Below, in pieces: positions 9,210 through 17,691 of a DNA stretch of 64,000 nucleotides (position 1 is the first letter of the stretch; each line of letters begins with the position of its first letter). The DNA is from Cuneatibacter caecimuris. Its GTDB lineage: Bacteria; Bacillota; Clostridia; Lachnospirales; Lachnospiraceae. The notes below the pieces were generated by a model. The model did no database searches. It was not told where the DNA came from and saw only the letters and a list, made by a program, of their open reading frames with translations. The translations under genes were made by a program, and so were the position numbers. The stretch is taken from NCBI RefSeq assembly GCF_004216775.1, contig NZ_SGXF01000001.1, positions 236,828 to 300,827 of the forward strand, in the 5' to 3' direction.

Positions 9210-10459
9210 TTGTCGTTCTCCTCATCACCAGTCTCTTCTTCTGTCAGACCCTGCATATATTCATCCATAGCGTCAGCCACCATCTTGGAATAGGCCACCG
9301 CTTCCACCACTGTTTTGGCTCCCCGGACCACATCTCCGGAGGCAAATACTCCGGGACGGTCTGTTACGCCGCTGTTATCCGTGATCACCAGCCCCCGCTG
9401 GTTCGTATGCAGGCCGCTGGTCTGCTGCAGGATCAGCCGGGATGGCCCCTGGCTCACGGAAATAATTACAGAGTCAGCCGGGTACAGTCTTCTGCCCCCG
9501 ATTCTTTCTACAATCTGCTCGTGCTCGTCGCAGCGCACTTCCTGGAAATATACGCCTTCATCCGTGATCTCCACCGGGGCCATATTGTACTCAAATTCCA
9601 CGCCGTCGATCATGGCATATTCCGCCTCAATTTTGCTGGCCGCAAAGGTCTCTGTCCTGGAGAAAACAGTCACATACCGGGAACCGTGCCTGATCGCCGT
9701 GCGCGCCACATCCATCGCCGCGTTGCCCGCGCCGATAATGATCACCCGGTCTCCCAGCTCATACACGTCAGGATTCACCAGATAGTGAATGGCGTAGTGC
9801 ACATGCCCCAGAGTTTCTCCCTTGATATGCAGCGTATTGGGCCACCAGACGCCTGTCCCGATGGAAACCGCCTTGTATCCGTCCCGGAACAGGTCCTCCA
9901 CGCTGATAACTTTGCCAATGGCCGTGTTGGGCCGGACTTTGATTCCCAGAGATACCAGGTGGTGATAATATTTGTCCAACAGGCTCTTGGGCAGCCGGAA
10001 TTCCGGTATTCCGTAGCGCAGCACGCCTCCGATCTTATCCTTGGATTCAAATATGGTGATATCGTATCCCCTCTGCGCCAGAATCATCGCAATGGTCAGT
10101 CCCGCCGGCCCGGAACCGATCACGGCGGCTTTCATGCCCTTTTTCTCTCCCTGGCGGAACCTCATTTTGTCAAAATAATTATCAGAAATATAGTTTTCAA
10201 TATTGCTGATATGCACAGGGCTTCCTTTTGCGTTCAGAACGCAATGGCCTTCACACTGGTTTTCATGATTGCAGATCAGGGAACACACTACTGACAGCGG
10301 ATTGTTGCGGAATACCATCTCTCCGGCTCTGGTAATATCCCCCTCCAGAAATGACTGGATCATTTTCGGTACCGGAGTGTGAATGGGGCACCCCTCCATA
10401 CAACGCGGTTTTTTGCAGTTCAGGCAGCGCTTTGCTTCCTGGATTACGTTAAATGCCAT
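9206..10459 (-). CDS. GltD-like NAD(P)H oxidoreductase with N-terminal Fe-S domain
   Basis: This 417-residue protein has the dihydropyrimidine-dehydrogenase/GltD architecture: an N-terminal [4Fe-4S] domain with Cys motifs [14 protein letters not shown] and [15 protein letters not shown], then an FAD-binding fingerprint [14 protein letters not shown] (near residue 110), and a second NAD(P) fingerprint [17 protein letters not shown]. It is shorter than many glutamate synthase small subunits (about 450-490) and no GltB large subunit is in the window. It may feed electrons to another acceptor, possibly the adjacent flavoprotein. First gene of the six-gene operon, with its own strong promoter. Confidence 0.85.
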   Translation of the reverse strand: MAFNVIQEAKRCLNCKKPRCMEGCPIHTPVPKMIQSFLEGDITRAGEMVFRNNPLSVVCSLICNHENQCEGHCVLNAKGSPVHISNIENYISDNYFDKMRFRQGEKKGMKAAVIGSGPAGLTIAMILAQRGYDITIFESKDKIGGVLRYGIPEFRLPKSLLDKYYHHLVSLGIKVRPNTAIGKVISVEDLFRDGYKAVSIGTGVWWPNTLHIKGETLGHVHYAIHYLVNPDVYELGDRVIIIGAGNAAMDVARTAIRHGSRYVTVFSRTETFAASKIEAEYAMIDGVEFEYNMAPVEITDEGVYFQEVRCDEHEQIVERIGGRRLYPADSVIISVSQGPSRLILQQTSGLHTNQRGLVITDNSGVTDRPGVFASGDVVRGAKTVVEAVAYSKMVADAMDEYMQGLTEEETGDEENDK

Positions 10460-10500
10460 GCCCTTTCCCCCTTGATTTGTTTCGTTAATATTATTTTATC

Positions 10501-10529
10501 AGTATACCGCATTTGATCTGATATTTCAA
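10501..10529 (-). promoter_or_regulatory. Promoter of the six-gene operon
   Basis: On the minus strand, -35 TTGAAA (10524-10529) and -10 TATACT (10501-10506) are 17 bp apart, about 40 nt upstream of the GltD-like start. An AGGGGG-type Shine-Dalgarno precedes the ATG. Confidence 0.8.
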
Positions 10530-10624
10530 GTTACGGGGGAAATGTTCAGAAAAGGTTCACATTTGGTATATGTTTGGGGTGAGGAGGATGTCACATGTTA
10601 CTTTTTGAAAATTTGTTTCGCTAT

Positions 10625-10729
10625 ATACGGGGAGTCTCGGGGAGAGGGCGGAGGAAACTCCGGAGGTTCCATGCCTCACGGCTATAACCTCCTCCGTTTT
10701 CTCCGCCCTCTCTCTGCTGGGTGTTTTCT
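10625..10729 (-). repeat. Interspersed hairpin repeat, family A copy 1
   Basis: A near-perfect 27-nt stem (10642-10668 with 10686-10712) encloses a 17-nt loop containing ATGCC-TCAC-GGC. Copy 2, at 11496-11600, is the same length and closely similar including the flanks (ATACGGGGA on the left, CTCTCTGCTGGGTGTTTTC on the right). It lies 68 nt past the stop of the hypothetical gene at 10780-11364. Short reading frames through it are a by-product of the palindrome. Confidence 0.85.
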
Positions 10730-10779
10730 GGCTGCAGTGATGCAAATGCCTGTGATTTTACCAGGCTGCAGTCTCCTGT

Positions 10780-11364
10780 TCATTCTTGAAATACGCTGGA
10801 CATTTCAGGGTATTGGTCCAATATTTTATTTCCGAAACTTTTGCCCATATCTGCTGATCTGTCGTCATAGGCATAGGATATGGATACCAGCGTCCCGGCT
10901 TCTCCTGTCTGCCAGGTAACTTCCGCTCCTTCTGGGACTTCCATATCCTGCCGGATATTGCGCTCTCCCGGAAGGAAGTACAGAAATGCTCGGCGGGATT
11001 CCCTGTTTTCTGTCTCATAATACAATGGGATTGGCGGTGTTTCCGGTGAGACTGTTTTTCCGCTGTCTCTGAGATCTTTCAACAGGACATATTCGCTCAT
11101 TACCCCGGAGGTCCAGCTGGGCCGGGCGTAATTTATGATCGTGATTTCCCTGCCGTCAGAAACCAGATACCAGCAGTTCGCCTTTGTTCCGCTGGTATCC
11201 AGCTGGATTTCCTGCCAGGTTGTGTAGCCTATTTGCCCGATCATTTTTTCGATGGATGTATTGTAGCGTTGGTTGAGCACTGTGATCATTGACCAGATGA
11301 TACCGCACAGGACTATTAGAGACACTATGGCTGCAAAAATATAATACATCTTTTTTTCTTTCAT
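10780..11364 (-). CDS. Hypothetical membrane-anchored extracytoplasmic protein
   Basis: 194 residues: a charged N-terminus (MKEKKM), one membrane segment (about residues 7-29, IFAAIVSLIVLCGIIWSMITV) and a soluble domain rich in aromatic and beta-strand-like segments. A GGGGGG Shine-Dalgarno precedes the ATG. No family recognised. The gene is bracketed by two same-orientation copies of repeat A (10625-10729 and 11496-11600), which could recombine and delete it. Confidence 0.6.
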   Translation of the reverse strand: MKEKKMYYIFAAIVSLIVLCGIIWSMITVLNQRYNTSIEKMIGQIGYTTWQEIQLDTSGTKANCWYLVSDGREITIINYARPSWTSGVMSEYVLLKDLRDSGKTVSPETPPIPLYYETENRESRRAFLYFLPGERNIRQDMEVPEGAEVTWQTGEAGTLVSISYAYDDRSADMGKSFGNKILDQYPEMSSVFQE

Positions 11365-11495
11365 CTCAATCCCCCCGCTATTTACAAATATATACTTTCA
11401 GCCGCACACATTATTTTTACTATAATTATACTCTTTTCATCTACTATGATCAATATGTTTTCTTGCAATGTCCTGCATGTTTGATTTTTTTCTAA

Positions 11496-11600
11496 ATACG
11501 GGGAATCGCGGAAGAGGGCAGAGGAAACTCCGGAAGTTCCATGCCTGACGGCTATAACCACCTCCGTTTTCTCTGCCCTCTCTCTGCTGGGTGTTTTCTT
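11496..11600 (-). repeat. Interspersed hairpin repeat, family A copy 2
   Basis: Same organisation as copy 1: GAAGAGGGCAGAGG on the left pairs with CTCTGCCCTCTCTC on the right, with the ATGCCTGACGGC loop. It lies directly 3' of the broken gene that follows the DUF2871-like gene. Confidence 0.85.
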
Positions 11601-11601
11601 G

Positions 11602-11849
11602 TTAATTCCTCCTGTTGATAATAGCAGCAATATATTTTTGCAGAAATAGAATGCCTGTCTCTATTAATGAGGTTCTTATTCCACAATATAAGATGCCTAT
11701 TATAGTTGGCGGTAAAATCTGTGCGCTCCTCAGCAACAAACCGCCGGTAATCATATAAGCCATGATTAGGTAACTCTTTCGGTCAAAGAATCGATAAAGA
11801 GGGACTTTCTTATCTGTGATCCCTATTATGCGGGCATTATGTTTTGCAT
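11602..11849 (-). pseudogene. Probable frameshifted membrane-protein remnant
   Basis: An ATG at 11847-11849 has a good GGGAG ribosome-binding site but reaches a stop after seven codons (MQNIMPA). In another frame the following DNA encodes a convincing two-helix hydrophobic protein end (DRKSYLIMAYMITGGLLLRS, then PPTIIGILYCGI and a third hydrophobic stretch) that has no start of its own at a sensible place. The simplest reading is a small membrane protein broken by an indel near 11835, or the tail of a truncated gene. It follows the DUF2871-like gene in the TetR-controlled cluster. Confidence 0.35.
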
Positions 11850-11858
11850 ATGATCTCC

Positions 11859-12269
11859 CTAAACTGCCCGCTTTTTTATTTTGAGCAGCAAAAGAACAAT
11901 ACAGATGCCCATCAGTATGTGACCAATCCCCGCGATCCCGGAAATAGAAGCGTCCAGCCCTTTGCTCAGCTCTGTATCCCATACCTGCGTCAGCCCTCTC
12001 ATAAGAAAGCCAAGGCCAGTGATATTCAGGCCAAGTTGGTAAGCGATCAGGAGCTTACCAGTCTTCTGGTCGGAAAAGGAAAAGGCTTTTTCGGCCAGCA
12101 TTAGTATGAGAAAAAAGAACATTCCCAACAGGAAGTAATGTGTATGTATGACGGATAGATTTGTCTGTCCGGTGAAGTGGCTGAACTTGGTAAATTCTCT
12201 ATAGAATACGCCAAATATCATGGCGATGACCGCATAAACCACAGCTATATTCACGTATCGTTTGGTCAT
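11859..12269 (-). CDS. DUF2871-like four-helix membrane protein
   Basis: A 136-residue protein with four hydrophobic helices, beginning MTKRYVNIAVVYAVIAMIFGV. The pattern FTGQTNLSVIHTHYFLLGMFFFL, with paired histidines inside a helix start, is typical of DUF2871-type proteins. The ATG at 12269 is used because GGGAG lies 8 nt upstream; an upstream in-frame TTG (12287) has no better site. Function unknown. Translated just after the larger membrane protein (14-nt gap) under the TetR regulator. Confidence 0.75.
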   Translation of the reverse strand: MTKRYVNIAVVYAVIAMIFGVFYREFTKFSHFTGQTNLSVIHTHYFLLGMFFFLILMLAEKAFSFSDQKTGKLLIAYQLGLNITGLGFLMRGLTQVWDTELSKGLDASISGIAGIGHILMGICIVLLLLKIKKRAV

Positions 12270-12283
12270 TATGATTTCTCCCT

Positions 12284-12964
12284 TCAATGTTCTTTTTCTT
12301 GTACCTGCGATTGCCTAAATAACTTCCATCCCATTAAGACAATCCAAACGTAGGCTATTGTTTTCGGAATCATAAGTGCGCCGACAGCCGGGGCTGTCCC
12401 GCTGAACAAAACAACCGGCAGATAAAATCCAAACGAAAGAGCGACAGCCAGAGGCATGAACCGGAATACATGGTCGTTCGCCTTTTTGGCCTCCTGTGCA
12501 AAAATGACAATGATGATAATTCCCATGACGGCGAAAGGTATATTGCGCAGCACTCCGAACATAAGGGGCTGCCGGTACGCGAGCCACTGGTTCTGCGGAA
12601 GCAGGCAAAAAGCGATACGCAGTACGGACAATACCCACATTGCCGCCGTAAGGCTTTTCCTGCCCTTAATTTGATAGCGGTCACGCCAAATGTAGTAGAG
12701 AATAAGATAAAAGATTGTCATGGTGACGGAAGTAATGAATTTTCCAATACCCAGCGCCGCTGCATTGGCTTCCATGCCGGTTGTCCAAAGTGCATAGCAA
12801 CGGGGAACAAGATGGAAAGAATCTCCTGCGCCGAGCAGCGCGGCCATGAGACCGGCCTTTTTAACCAACGGATTCTTTCCCTTTACCAGCATAGTCAGCC
12901 CTGCGATCAGCGCAAAGCTAAGATATAAGATATCAAAAATGGTTTCGGCAATTGCCTGTGGCAT
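12284..12964 (-). CDS. Seven-helix membrane protein of unknown function
   Basis: 226 residues with about seven hydrophobic segments (IFDILYLSFALIAGLTMLV first, VWIVLMGWKLF last) and a short charged tail. Conserved-looking polar positions within helices (GAGDSFHLVPR) suggest ligand or metal binding. AAGGAGGG precedes the start. It lies between the TetR regulator and the DUF2871-like gene on one strand, so it is probably the main target of that regulator. No named family is assigned. Confidence 0.7.
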   Translation of the reverse strand: MPQAIAETIFDILYLSFALIAGLTMLVKGKNPLVKKAGLMAALLGAGDSFHLVPRCYALWTTGMEANAAALGIGKFITSVTMTIFYLILYYIWRDRYQIKGRKSLTAAMWVLSVLRIAFCLLPQNQWLAYRQPLMFGVLRNIPFAVMGIIIIVIFAQEAKKANDHVFRFMPLAVALSFGFYLPVVLFSGTAPAVGALMIPKTIAYVWIVLMGWKLFRQSQVQEKEH

Positions 12965-12982
12965 AAAAATCCCTCCTTTTAT

Positions 12983-13531
12983 TTAATAAATGGTTCGTTT
13001 AATCATCATGATAAAAAAAGTAATATCAGGCTCGCATGCTTTTAATAACATCACCATGTTCATCATAATAAAGCGCGCGAATTGTTTTTTGGTAAATGTT
13101 TCATTCCAAATGTCTTTACGAACCGCAGCGTCTTGCTCCATACACTGTATTAAAGCATCCTCCAGTTCCGTTTGCATGGATGTCATGCGAACCTGGCCTG
13201 CCGCTTCTACATTCCCAAGACTATTCATGAGCTTTCCGGCGGATTGGTCTATTCGCTCCTTAAGAAAAGAGAATATATCTTGCAGTTGACTGCAAAAGGA
13301 ATCAGCAGTAATTTTCGTTTTCATTTCAAGCAAGATCTGTTTCCAATATTCTTCTGTCAGGGCAAGTAGAATCTCGTCCTTATTTGAAAAGTAATTGTAG
13401 ACGGTTCCACTTGCAATACCGGCTTTGTTGGCAATGGAACGGATATTGACAGCCTCTATGCCCTCTGTGTCTGCAACGGTTCGTGCCAAACTTAGCAGCG
13501 TAGCGCGCAGAGTATCATCTTTTTTTCTCAT
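12983..13531 (-). CDS. TetR/AcrR-family transcriptional regulator
   Basis: 182 residues from the ATG at 13529-13531, which has GGGAGGGG just upstream; longer frames into the operator region are discarded. The N-terminal helix-turn-helix reads VNIRSIANKAGIASGTVYNY followed by FSNKDEILLALTEEYW, typical of TetR proteins. The C-terminal half would bind an unknown ligand. The two-palindrome arrangement around its own promoter predicts autorepression and control of the two downstream membrane-protein genes. Confidence 0.9.
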   Translation of the reverse strand: MRKKDDTLRATLLSLARTVADTEGIEAVNIRSIANKAGIASGTVYNYFSNKDEILLALTEEYWKQILLEMKTKITADSFCSQLQDIFSFLKERIDQSAGKLMNSLGNVEAAGQVRMTSMQTELEDALIQCMEQDAAVRKDIWNETFTKKQFARFIMMNMVMLLKACEPDITFFIMMIKRTIY

Positions 13532-13558
13532 TACACCCCTCCCTTCCCGATTTTTATA

Positions 13559-13624
13559 ATGAACAAGTTCATTTATATTATATGCGCTGGACAGTGCTTT
13601 GTCAATCATTTTTGAACACGTTCA
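13559..13624 (-). promoter_or_regulatory. TetR promoter flanked by two palindromic operators
   Basis: On the minus strand a consensus promoter, TTGACA (13600-13605), 17 bp, TATAAT (13577-13582), is flanked by ATGAACAAGTTCAT (13559-13572, over the start point) and TGAACACGTTCA (13613-13624, upstream of -35). Both are GAAC-N2-GTTC dyads. A related dyad with wider spacing, TGAACAAAATGTTCA, lies at 13675-13689. Confidence 0.85.
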
Positions 13625-13737
13625 TAAATAATACATACAAGAACCATCCCCGAAGAATTTAAACCTGCCGCTTTTGAACAAAATGTTCAGAAGCACGCGG
13701 AGCTGGCTTATCTTTAGGCCGTAGCTCACTTACACCA

Positions 13738-13776
13738 ACAAAACGCCGCCCATTGATTCCAATGGCGGCGTTTTGT
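13738..13776. terminator. Strong bidirectional hairpin terminator
   Basis: ACAAAACGCCGCCCATTG pairs perfectly with CAATGGCGGCGTTTTGT around ATTC. It lies 110 nt past the stop of the leftward radical SAM gene. The rest of 13532-13885 has no gene: only the TetR operators, this hairpin and AT-rich DNA. Confidence 0.8.
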
Positions 13777-13885
13777 CGCAGGCTGGTCCCTGTATTTTCA
13801 GTTGTTTTACTATACTCTTGTCAAAAATCTTTATTGCAAAAGAATATTACTTGAAAAGGTATTATACTTTCAAATAACCGGAACC

Positions 13886-14509
13886 TCACTCCGGCCGTAC
13901 CCCCGGCTCTTCATAAGGCCGTATCAAATACTCCGCGCCAATAGATTCTGCCAGCCGTCTGCACTGCTCTTCCTCTTCTTCGGTGAGGGTGGTGGCTACG
14001 GTGGTCAGCCGCACTTCCAGGCCGTTCTGCGCGCATTCTTTCGCAAAATGTACCAGGGAGAACCAGGATTTTTCCCCGAACCTGCTCCTGGTCAGTTCCT
14101 GAAAGCGTTTGGGGTCAGGGGTGTTCAGGCTGATGGATACCCGGTCCACAGCGTCCTTTAAGAGCGGCGCGCAGGGGCGGTCCCAGATCAGGTCCGCCAG
14201 CCCGATGGTATTCATTCTGATGGGGATGGCGGAATATTTCTTTACTTTCTTTGCGATCTCTGTCAGGTCCATGAAGCGCTCCGCAGGCTCTCCGAAACCG
14301 CAGAACACCAGCTCTTTATAATCTGACAGATCGTAGGCGCCCAGCGCCTTCATCACCTGTTCCACCGACGGCTCTTCTTTCAGCCAGAGGGAATCCGCGC
14401 TTCCCAGCCCGTCAAAATACTGCCGCTCGCAGAACACACAGGCGCAGGGGCATCTGTTGGTGAGGTTGATATAGAGATTTTGATGATATTGGTATACGAT
14501 TTGATCCAT
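13886..14509 (-). CDS. Radical SAM protein of the TIGR04100 type
   Basis: A short (207-residue) radical SAM protein. The [4Fe-4S]/SAM motif CxxxCxxC is at C20, C24, C27 (NRCPCACVFCERQ), followed by FCGFGEPAERF, the usual glycine-rich and GEP region. The small size and close pairing with a hydrophobic TIGR04002-like protein fit the TIGR04100 family, whose reaction has to my knowledge not been established. The two genes are 6 nt apart, with the membrane protein translated first. Confidence 0.85.
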   Translation of the reverse strand: MDQIVYQYHQNLYINLTNRCPCACVFCERQYFDGLGSADSLWLKEEPSVEQVMKALGAYDLSDYKELVFCGFGEPAERFMDLTEIAKKVKKYSAIPIRMNTIGLADLIWDRPCAPLLKDAVDRVSISLNTPDPKRFQELTRSRFGEKSWFSLVHFAKECAQNGLEVRLTTVATTLTEEEEEQCRRLAESIGAEYLIRPYEEPGVRPE

Positions 14510-14515
14510 ATTTTT

Positions 14516-15124
14516 TCAGAACCTTCCTACCGGCACATACAGCCCGCCTTTTTTCAGCGTGGGCAGCAGCGCGTTATAGAGCAGCACGGACAGAATCAGG
14601 GAAACGACTGCATTGATGGCTGTTCCCAGAATATCGATTTTCATCAGCGCGTCCGCCAGCGTCAGGTCCAGCTTTAAAAAGTATGCTTTATAGAAAAAAC
14701 GAACCAGCGGGTCAGCGATCACGTTGAAAATCAGTCCGGCCGCGGAGGCTGCTGCGCTGATCCCCCAAATCTGCCGGCTGGATTTGTTATCACACATCCT
14801 GAATATCGTATGGGCTACCAGCGCGGTGACAAGACCGATCCCCAGCTTCAGCACAAAGGTGGGCAGCGCGGAATCCACATACCCGCCCAAAAGATCTGCC
14901 AGCGTCAGGCCCACTGCTCCCGCAAGGCCTCCATACACGCCTCCCAGCAGCAGCGCGGCCAATGTGACAAAGCAGTTGCCGAAATGGATCGTCAGCTTTC
15001 CCGGGCCCATGGGAATCACAATCTTCAGATACACGAAACAGATATAAGCGATAGCCGCCAGCAGCGCCGCCTGTACCAGCCTTACAATATTAGGGTTTAC
15101 ATTTACTTTGGAACCTGAACTCAT
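14516..15124 (-). CDS. TIGR04002-like membrane protein (ECF S-component-like)
   Basis: 202 residues with about six hydrophobic segments. The pattern LVQAALLAAIAYICF followed by KLTIHFGNCFVTLAALLLGGVYG, and GLTLADLLGGYVDS, closely resembles substrate-binding S components of energy-coupling-factor vitamin transporters. Paired with the radical SAM gene it suggests uptake of a compound that the enzyme modifies or uses; that link is inference. GAGGAGG precedes the ATG. Likely energy-module genes ecfA/T are not in the window. Confidence 0.8.
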   Translation of the reverse strand: MSSGSKVNVNPNIVRLVQAALLAAIAYICFVYLKIVIPMGPGKLTIHFGNCFVTLAALLLGGVYGGLAGAVGLTLADLLGGYVDSALPTFVLKLGIGLVTALVAHTIFRMCDNKSSRQIWGISAAASAAGLIFNVIADPLVRFFYKAYFLKLDLTLADALMKIDILGTAINAVVSLILSVLLYNALLPTLKKGGLYVPVGRF

Positions 15125-15226
15125 TTTTATGTCCCTCCTCTTTTTGTTTGCATTATCATAGCACAGAGGTGGTCATATAAAAATATCCAATTTTTGTTTT
15201 TTATCACATACCAATTTTAATTCAGA

Positions 15227-15874
15227 TCAGTCCCGGGACTGGACGCAGATCAAAATCCCGCTGCGAAAAGCCACTGTGGCCCGGTCCTCCTGGAATTCAT
15301 TGCTGATTCCGATATTCTGGCCCTTTTTCATCAAATAATTGTTCAGGGGGTATTTAAAACCGGTGAGCGTCACTCCTTCCACGGTCTCGGTGAGAGGAAG
15401 GAAGGAGACGTATTTTCCAAAGGCTTCCTCTTTTACCAGCTCTGCGGTTTGGTCCAGCAGAAAAATTTTGTTATGGCTGTCCACCATCCGGCAGGGAACT
15501 CCGGCCTGCAGCGGCAGCAGCAGGTTGTACAGGTTCCCCAGCACATGGTCCAGCCTGGTGCCCGTTCCTCCGGCCAGAGTGATATCCTCTGATCCCAGGC
15601 GCAGAGCCATAGTCATCGCCAGTTCTGTGTCTGTCTCATCTTTTTCCGGCCGGTGCTGTTCCACTGCCAGGCCCGGACAGGACTTATAGCTGTCCACCAC
15701 CGCCCTGTCCGCGGAATCAAAATCCCCCACCAGATAATTCAGCGGGATTCCCAGCCGTTTGGCCGCCTCGGCGCCGTGATCAGCCGCAATCACACAGTCA
15801 AATGAATTCTGCCTGCAATAATCCTCCAAAAAGGCGTCGCACACAGCGCCGCCTGAAATGATCAATGTCTTCAC
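15227..15874 (-). CDS. thiN: Thiamine pyrophosphokinase
   Basis: 215 residues matching thiamine diphosphokinase: IISGGAVCDAFL, VIAADHGAEAAKRLGI, the catalytic-site block LVGDFDSAD, KDETDTELA, and GGTGTRLDHVLGNLYNL. It transfers pyrophosphate from ATP to thiamine, giving the cofactor thiamine diphosphate. It is the last gene of the priA-to-thiN series and overlaps rpe by 4 bp. A CAGTCCCGGGACTG palindrome overlaps its stop. Confidence 0.92.
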   Translation of the reverse strand: MKTLIISGGAVCDAFLEDYCRQNSFDCVIAADHGAEAAKRLGIPLNYLVGDFDSADRAVVDSYKSCPGLAVEQHRPEKDETDTELAMTMALRLGSEDITLAGGTGTRLDHVLGNLYNLLLPLQAGVPCRMVDSHNKIFLLDQTAELVKEEAFGKYVSFLPLTETVEGVTLTGFKYPLNNYLMKKGQNIGISNEFQEDRATVAFRSGILICVQSRD

Positions 15875-16536
15875 GGTTCAAACCTCCGGAACACTTCCAG
15901 AAAACCTTCTGTATTCTCCCGTATATTCCCGTTCACAATAGCGGTTCCTCCCACGATCACATTGGCTCCCGCCTCCAGGACCACCGGAAGAGTGGTATCT
16001 TTCTTGATTCCTCCGTCCACTTCAATATCCACATACAGCCCCCGGCGAAGGATTTCCCGGCGCAGAACGCGGATCTTCTCCGTACAGGATTCCAGATAAG
16101 CCTGCCCGCCGAATCCCGGTTCCACGGTCATCACCAAGACCAGTTCCACCTGGTCCAAAATAGGAAAAATATCTTCTACAGGCGTGGCGGGCTTTACGGA
16201 AACTCCGGCTTTTGCCCCACAGGCATGGATTTTTTCTATAGTTTTCTTTAAATCGGTGCATGCTTCTGCATGGACGGTAATCAGGTCTGCACCCGCCTCC
16301 CTGAATTCCTCCACGTAGCGTTCCGGCTCCAGGATCATCAGATGCACGTCGAACATCAGGCCGGAAACCCTGCGGATGGAACGGATCACCGGCAGACCGA
16401 TGGAAATGCTGGGTACAAAGCTGCCGTCCATCACATCCAGATGGAGCATCTGCGCCCCTGCTTCTTCAATTTCTCTGAGCTGAGCCCCCAGATTTGCAAA
16501 ATCCGACGTCAAAATGGAAGGTGACAATTTTATCAT
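15871..16536 (-). CDS. rpe: Ribulose-phosphate 3-epimerase
   Basis: A 221-residue TIM-barrel protein interconverting ribulose-5-phosphate and xylulose-5-phosphate in the pentose phosphate pathway. Diagnostic segments are SPSILTSDFANLG, the catalytic HLDVMDGSFVPSIS, FDVHLMI, MTVEPGFGGQ and EVDGGI, with a phosphate-binding VGGTAI at the end. Overlaps rsgA upstream and thiN downstream by 4 bp each. Confidence 0.95.
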   Translation of the reverse strand: MIKLSPSILTSDFANLGAQLREIEEAGAQMLHLDVMDGSFVPSISIGLPVIRSIRRVSGLMFDVHLMILEPERYVEEFREAGADLITVHAEACTDLKKTIEKIHACGAKAGVSVKPATPVEDIFPILDQVELVLVMTVEPGFGGQAYLESCTEKIRVLRREILRRGLYVDIEVDGGIKKDTTLPVVLEAGANVIVGGTAIVNGNIRENTEGFLEVFRRFEP

Positions 16537-17417
16537 TTCGGATATCTCCTTTTCTCTTTCAATTCCTGATATAAAAGCACATAATTCTCATACCGCGTCC
16601 TGGAAATCTTTCCTTCTTCCAGGGCTGTTTTCACCCCGCAGTCCCGCTCCCCCACATGGGCGCAGCCGGTGAACCGGCACTGCCCGGCCAAAGGCCTGAA
16701 CTCCGGAAAATAGTCCTGCAGTTCTCCTGGATCAATGTCTTCCAGATAGATGGAGCTGAACCCCGGCGTGTCCATCAAATAGCTGTCCGGGCCGATCTGG
16801 AAGAATTCAGAATGACGGGTAGTGTGGCGGCCGCGTTTAATTTTCTGGCTGACCTCCCCGGTTTCCATACGGGCGTCCGGCTTCACCTCATTGAGCAGAG
16901 AGGATTTGCCCACTCCGGAAGGGCCTGCCATCACCGTGGTTTTTCCCGTCAGCAGGCTTCTGATCTCTTCCATTCCCTGCTGCTGGCGGACGCTGAGGAT
17001 ATGCACGGGGTAATCCCCTGCTTCGTATCCCTGCTTCAGCAAATCCAGTTCCCCGCCTTCCAGCAGGTCTGCTTTGTTGAAGCAGATCGTCACCGGCACC
17101 TGCTGCTGTTCCATCAGGATCAGGAACCGGTCCAGCAGATTCAGGTTGGGTTTCGGGTCCGCCGCGGCGAACAGCACCAGAGCCTGGTCCACATTCGCCA
17201 CTGCCGGACGGATCAGCCGGTTTTTCCTGGGCAGAATTTCCACCAGGTTCCCGGTTTTCTCCTGTTCATCCAGCACTTCAATCTTCACGTCGTCCCCTAC
17301 CAGAGGCTTTTTCCCCTCTTTGCGGAAAATGCCCCTGGCCCGGCATTCATAAATTTCGCCTTCTCCCGTATTCACATAATAGAATCCGCCGATTCCTTTT
17401 ATGATCTTTCCCTGCAT
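16533..17417 (-). CDS. rsgA: Ribosome small-subunit-dependent GTPase A
   Basis: A 294-residue circularly permuted GTPase: an OB-fold N-terminus, G4 CFNKADLL before G1 GPSGVGKSSLLN, G3 DTPGFSS, and a C-terminal zinc knuckle CRFTGCAHVGERDC. It assists late 30S maturation and checks the decoding centre. The usual position next to the PASTA kinase is kept but separated from it here by 427 bp of hairpin-rich DNA. Confidence 0.95.
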   Translation of the reverse strand: MQGKIIKGIGGFYYVNTGEGEIYECRARGIFRKEGKKPLVGDDVKIEVLDEQEKTGNLVEILPRKNRLIRPAVANVDQALVLFAAADPKPNLNLLDRFLILMEQQQVPVTICFNKADLLEGGELDLLKQGYEAGDYPVHILSVRQQQGMEEIRSLLTGKTTVMAGPSGVGKSSLLNEVKPDARMETGEVSQKIKRGRHTTRHSEFFQIGPDSYLMDTPGFSSIYLEDIDPGELQDYFPEFRPLAGQCRFTGCAHVGERDCGVKTALEEGKISRTRYENYVLLYQELKEKRRYPK

Positions 17418-17562
17418 ATTTTCTGTGCTAACTCCTCTGTGATCTGGCTGGGGCTACTGCGCCCCGCTCCTTTTATTTTACTGCTGAAAAAGAATCCCGC
17501 TCGCGGGATTCTCCGCCTGCGGCGTGTCGCTTTAGCGACGTAATTCCTTACGCCGCAGTGCG

Positions 17563-17618
17563 ATCCCCCGGAGGGTTTTGTTGCATAGGGAACGCAGTTT
17601 CCTATGCAATAAACAAAG
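17563..17618 (+). repeat. Interspersed palindromic repeat, family B copy 1
   Basis: ATCCCCCGGAGGG is followed by a TTGTTGCATAGG...CCTATGCAATAAAC hairpin. It is related to 17692-17740 and 28235-28282. Confidence 0.75.
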
Positions 17619-17691
17619 AGTCCGGCTCTCCGGACTCTCGCGCCGGAGCGCGGTCGTTTTGGCGGCCATATTTCCTCAGCACGCAGTGCAC

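Noticed and set aside
10557-11630. Similar short peptides (EKTE-VIAVRHGTSG) encoded in two places on the minus strand, with a related one at 62.3 kb
   Set aside because: They arise because the frames run through repeat A; the similarity is that of the DNA hairpin, and no ribosome-binding sites precede them.
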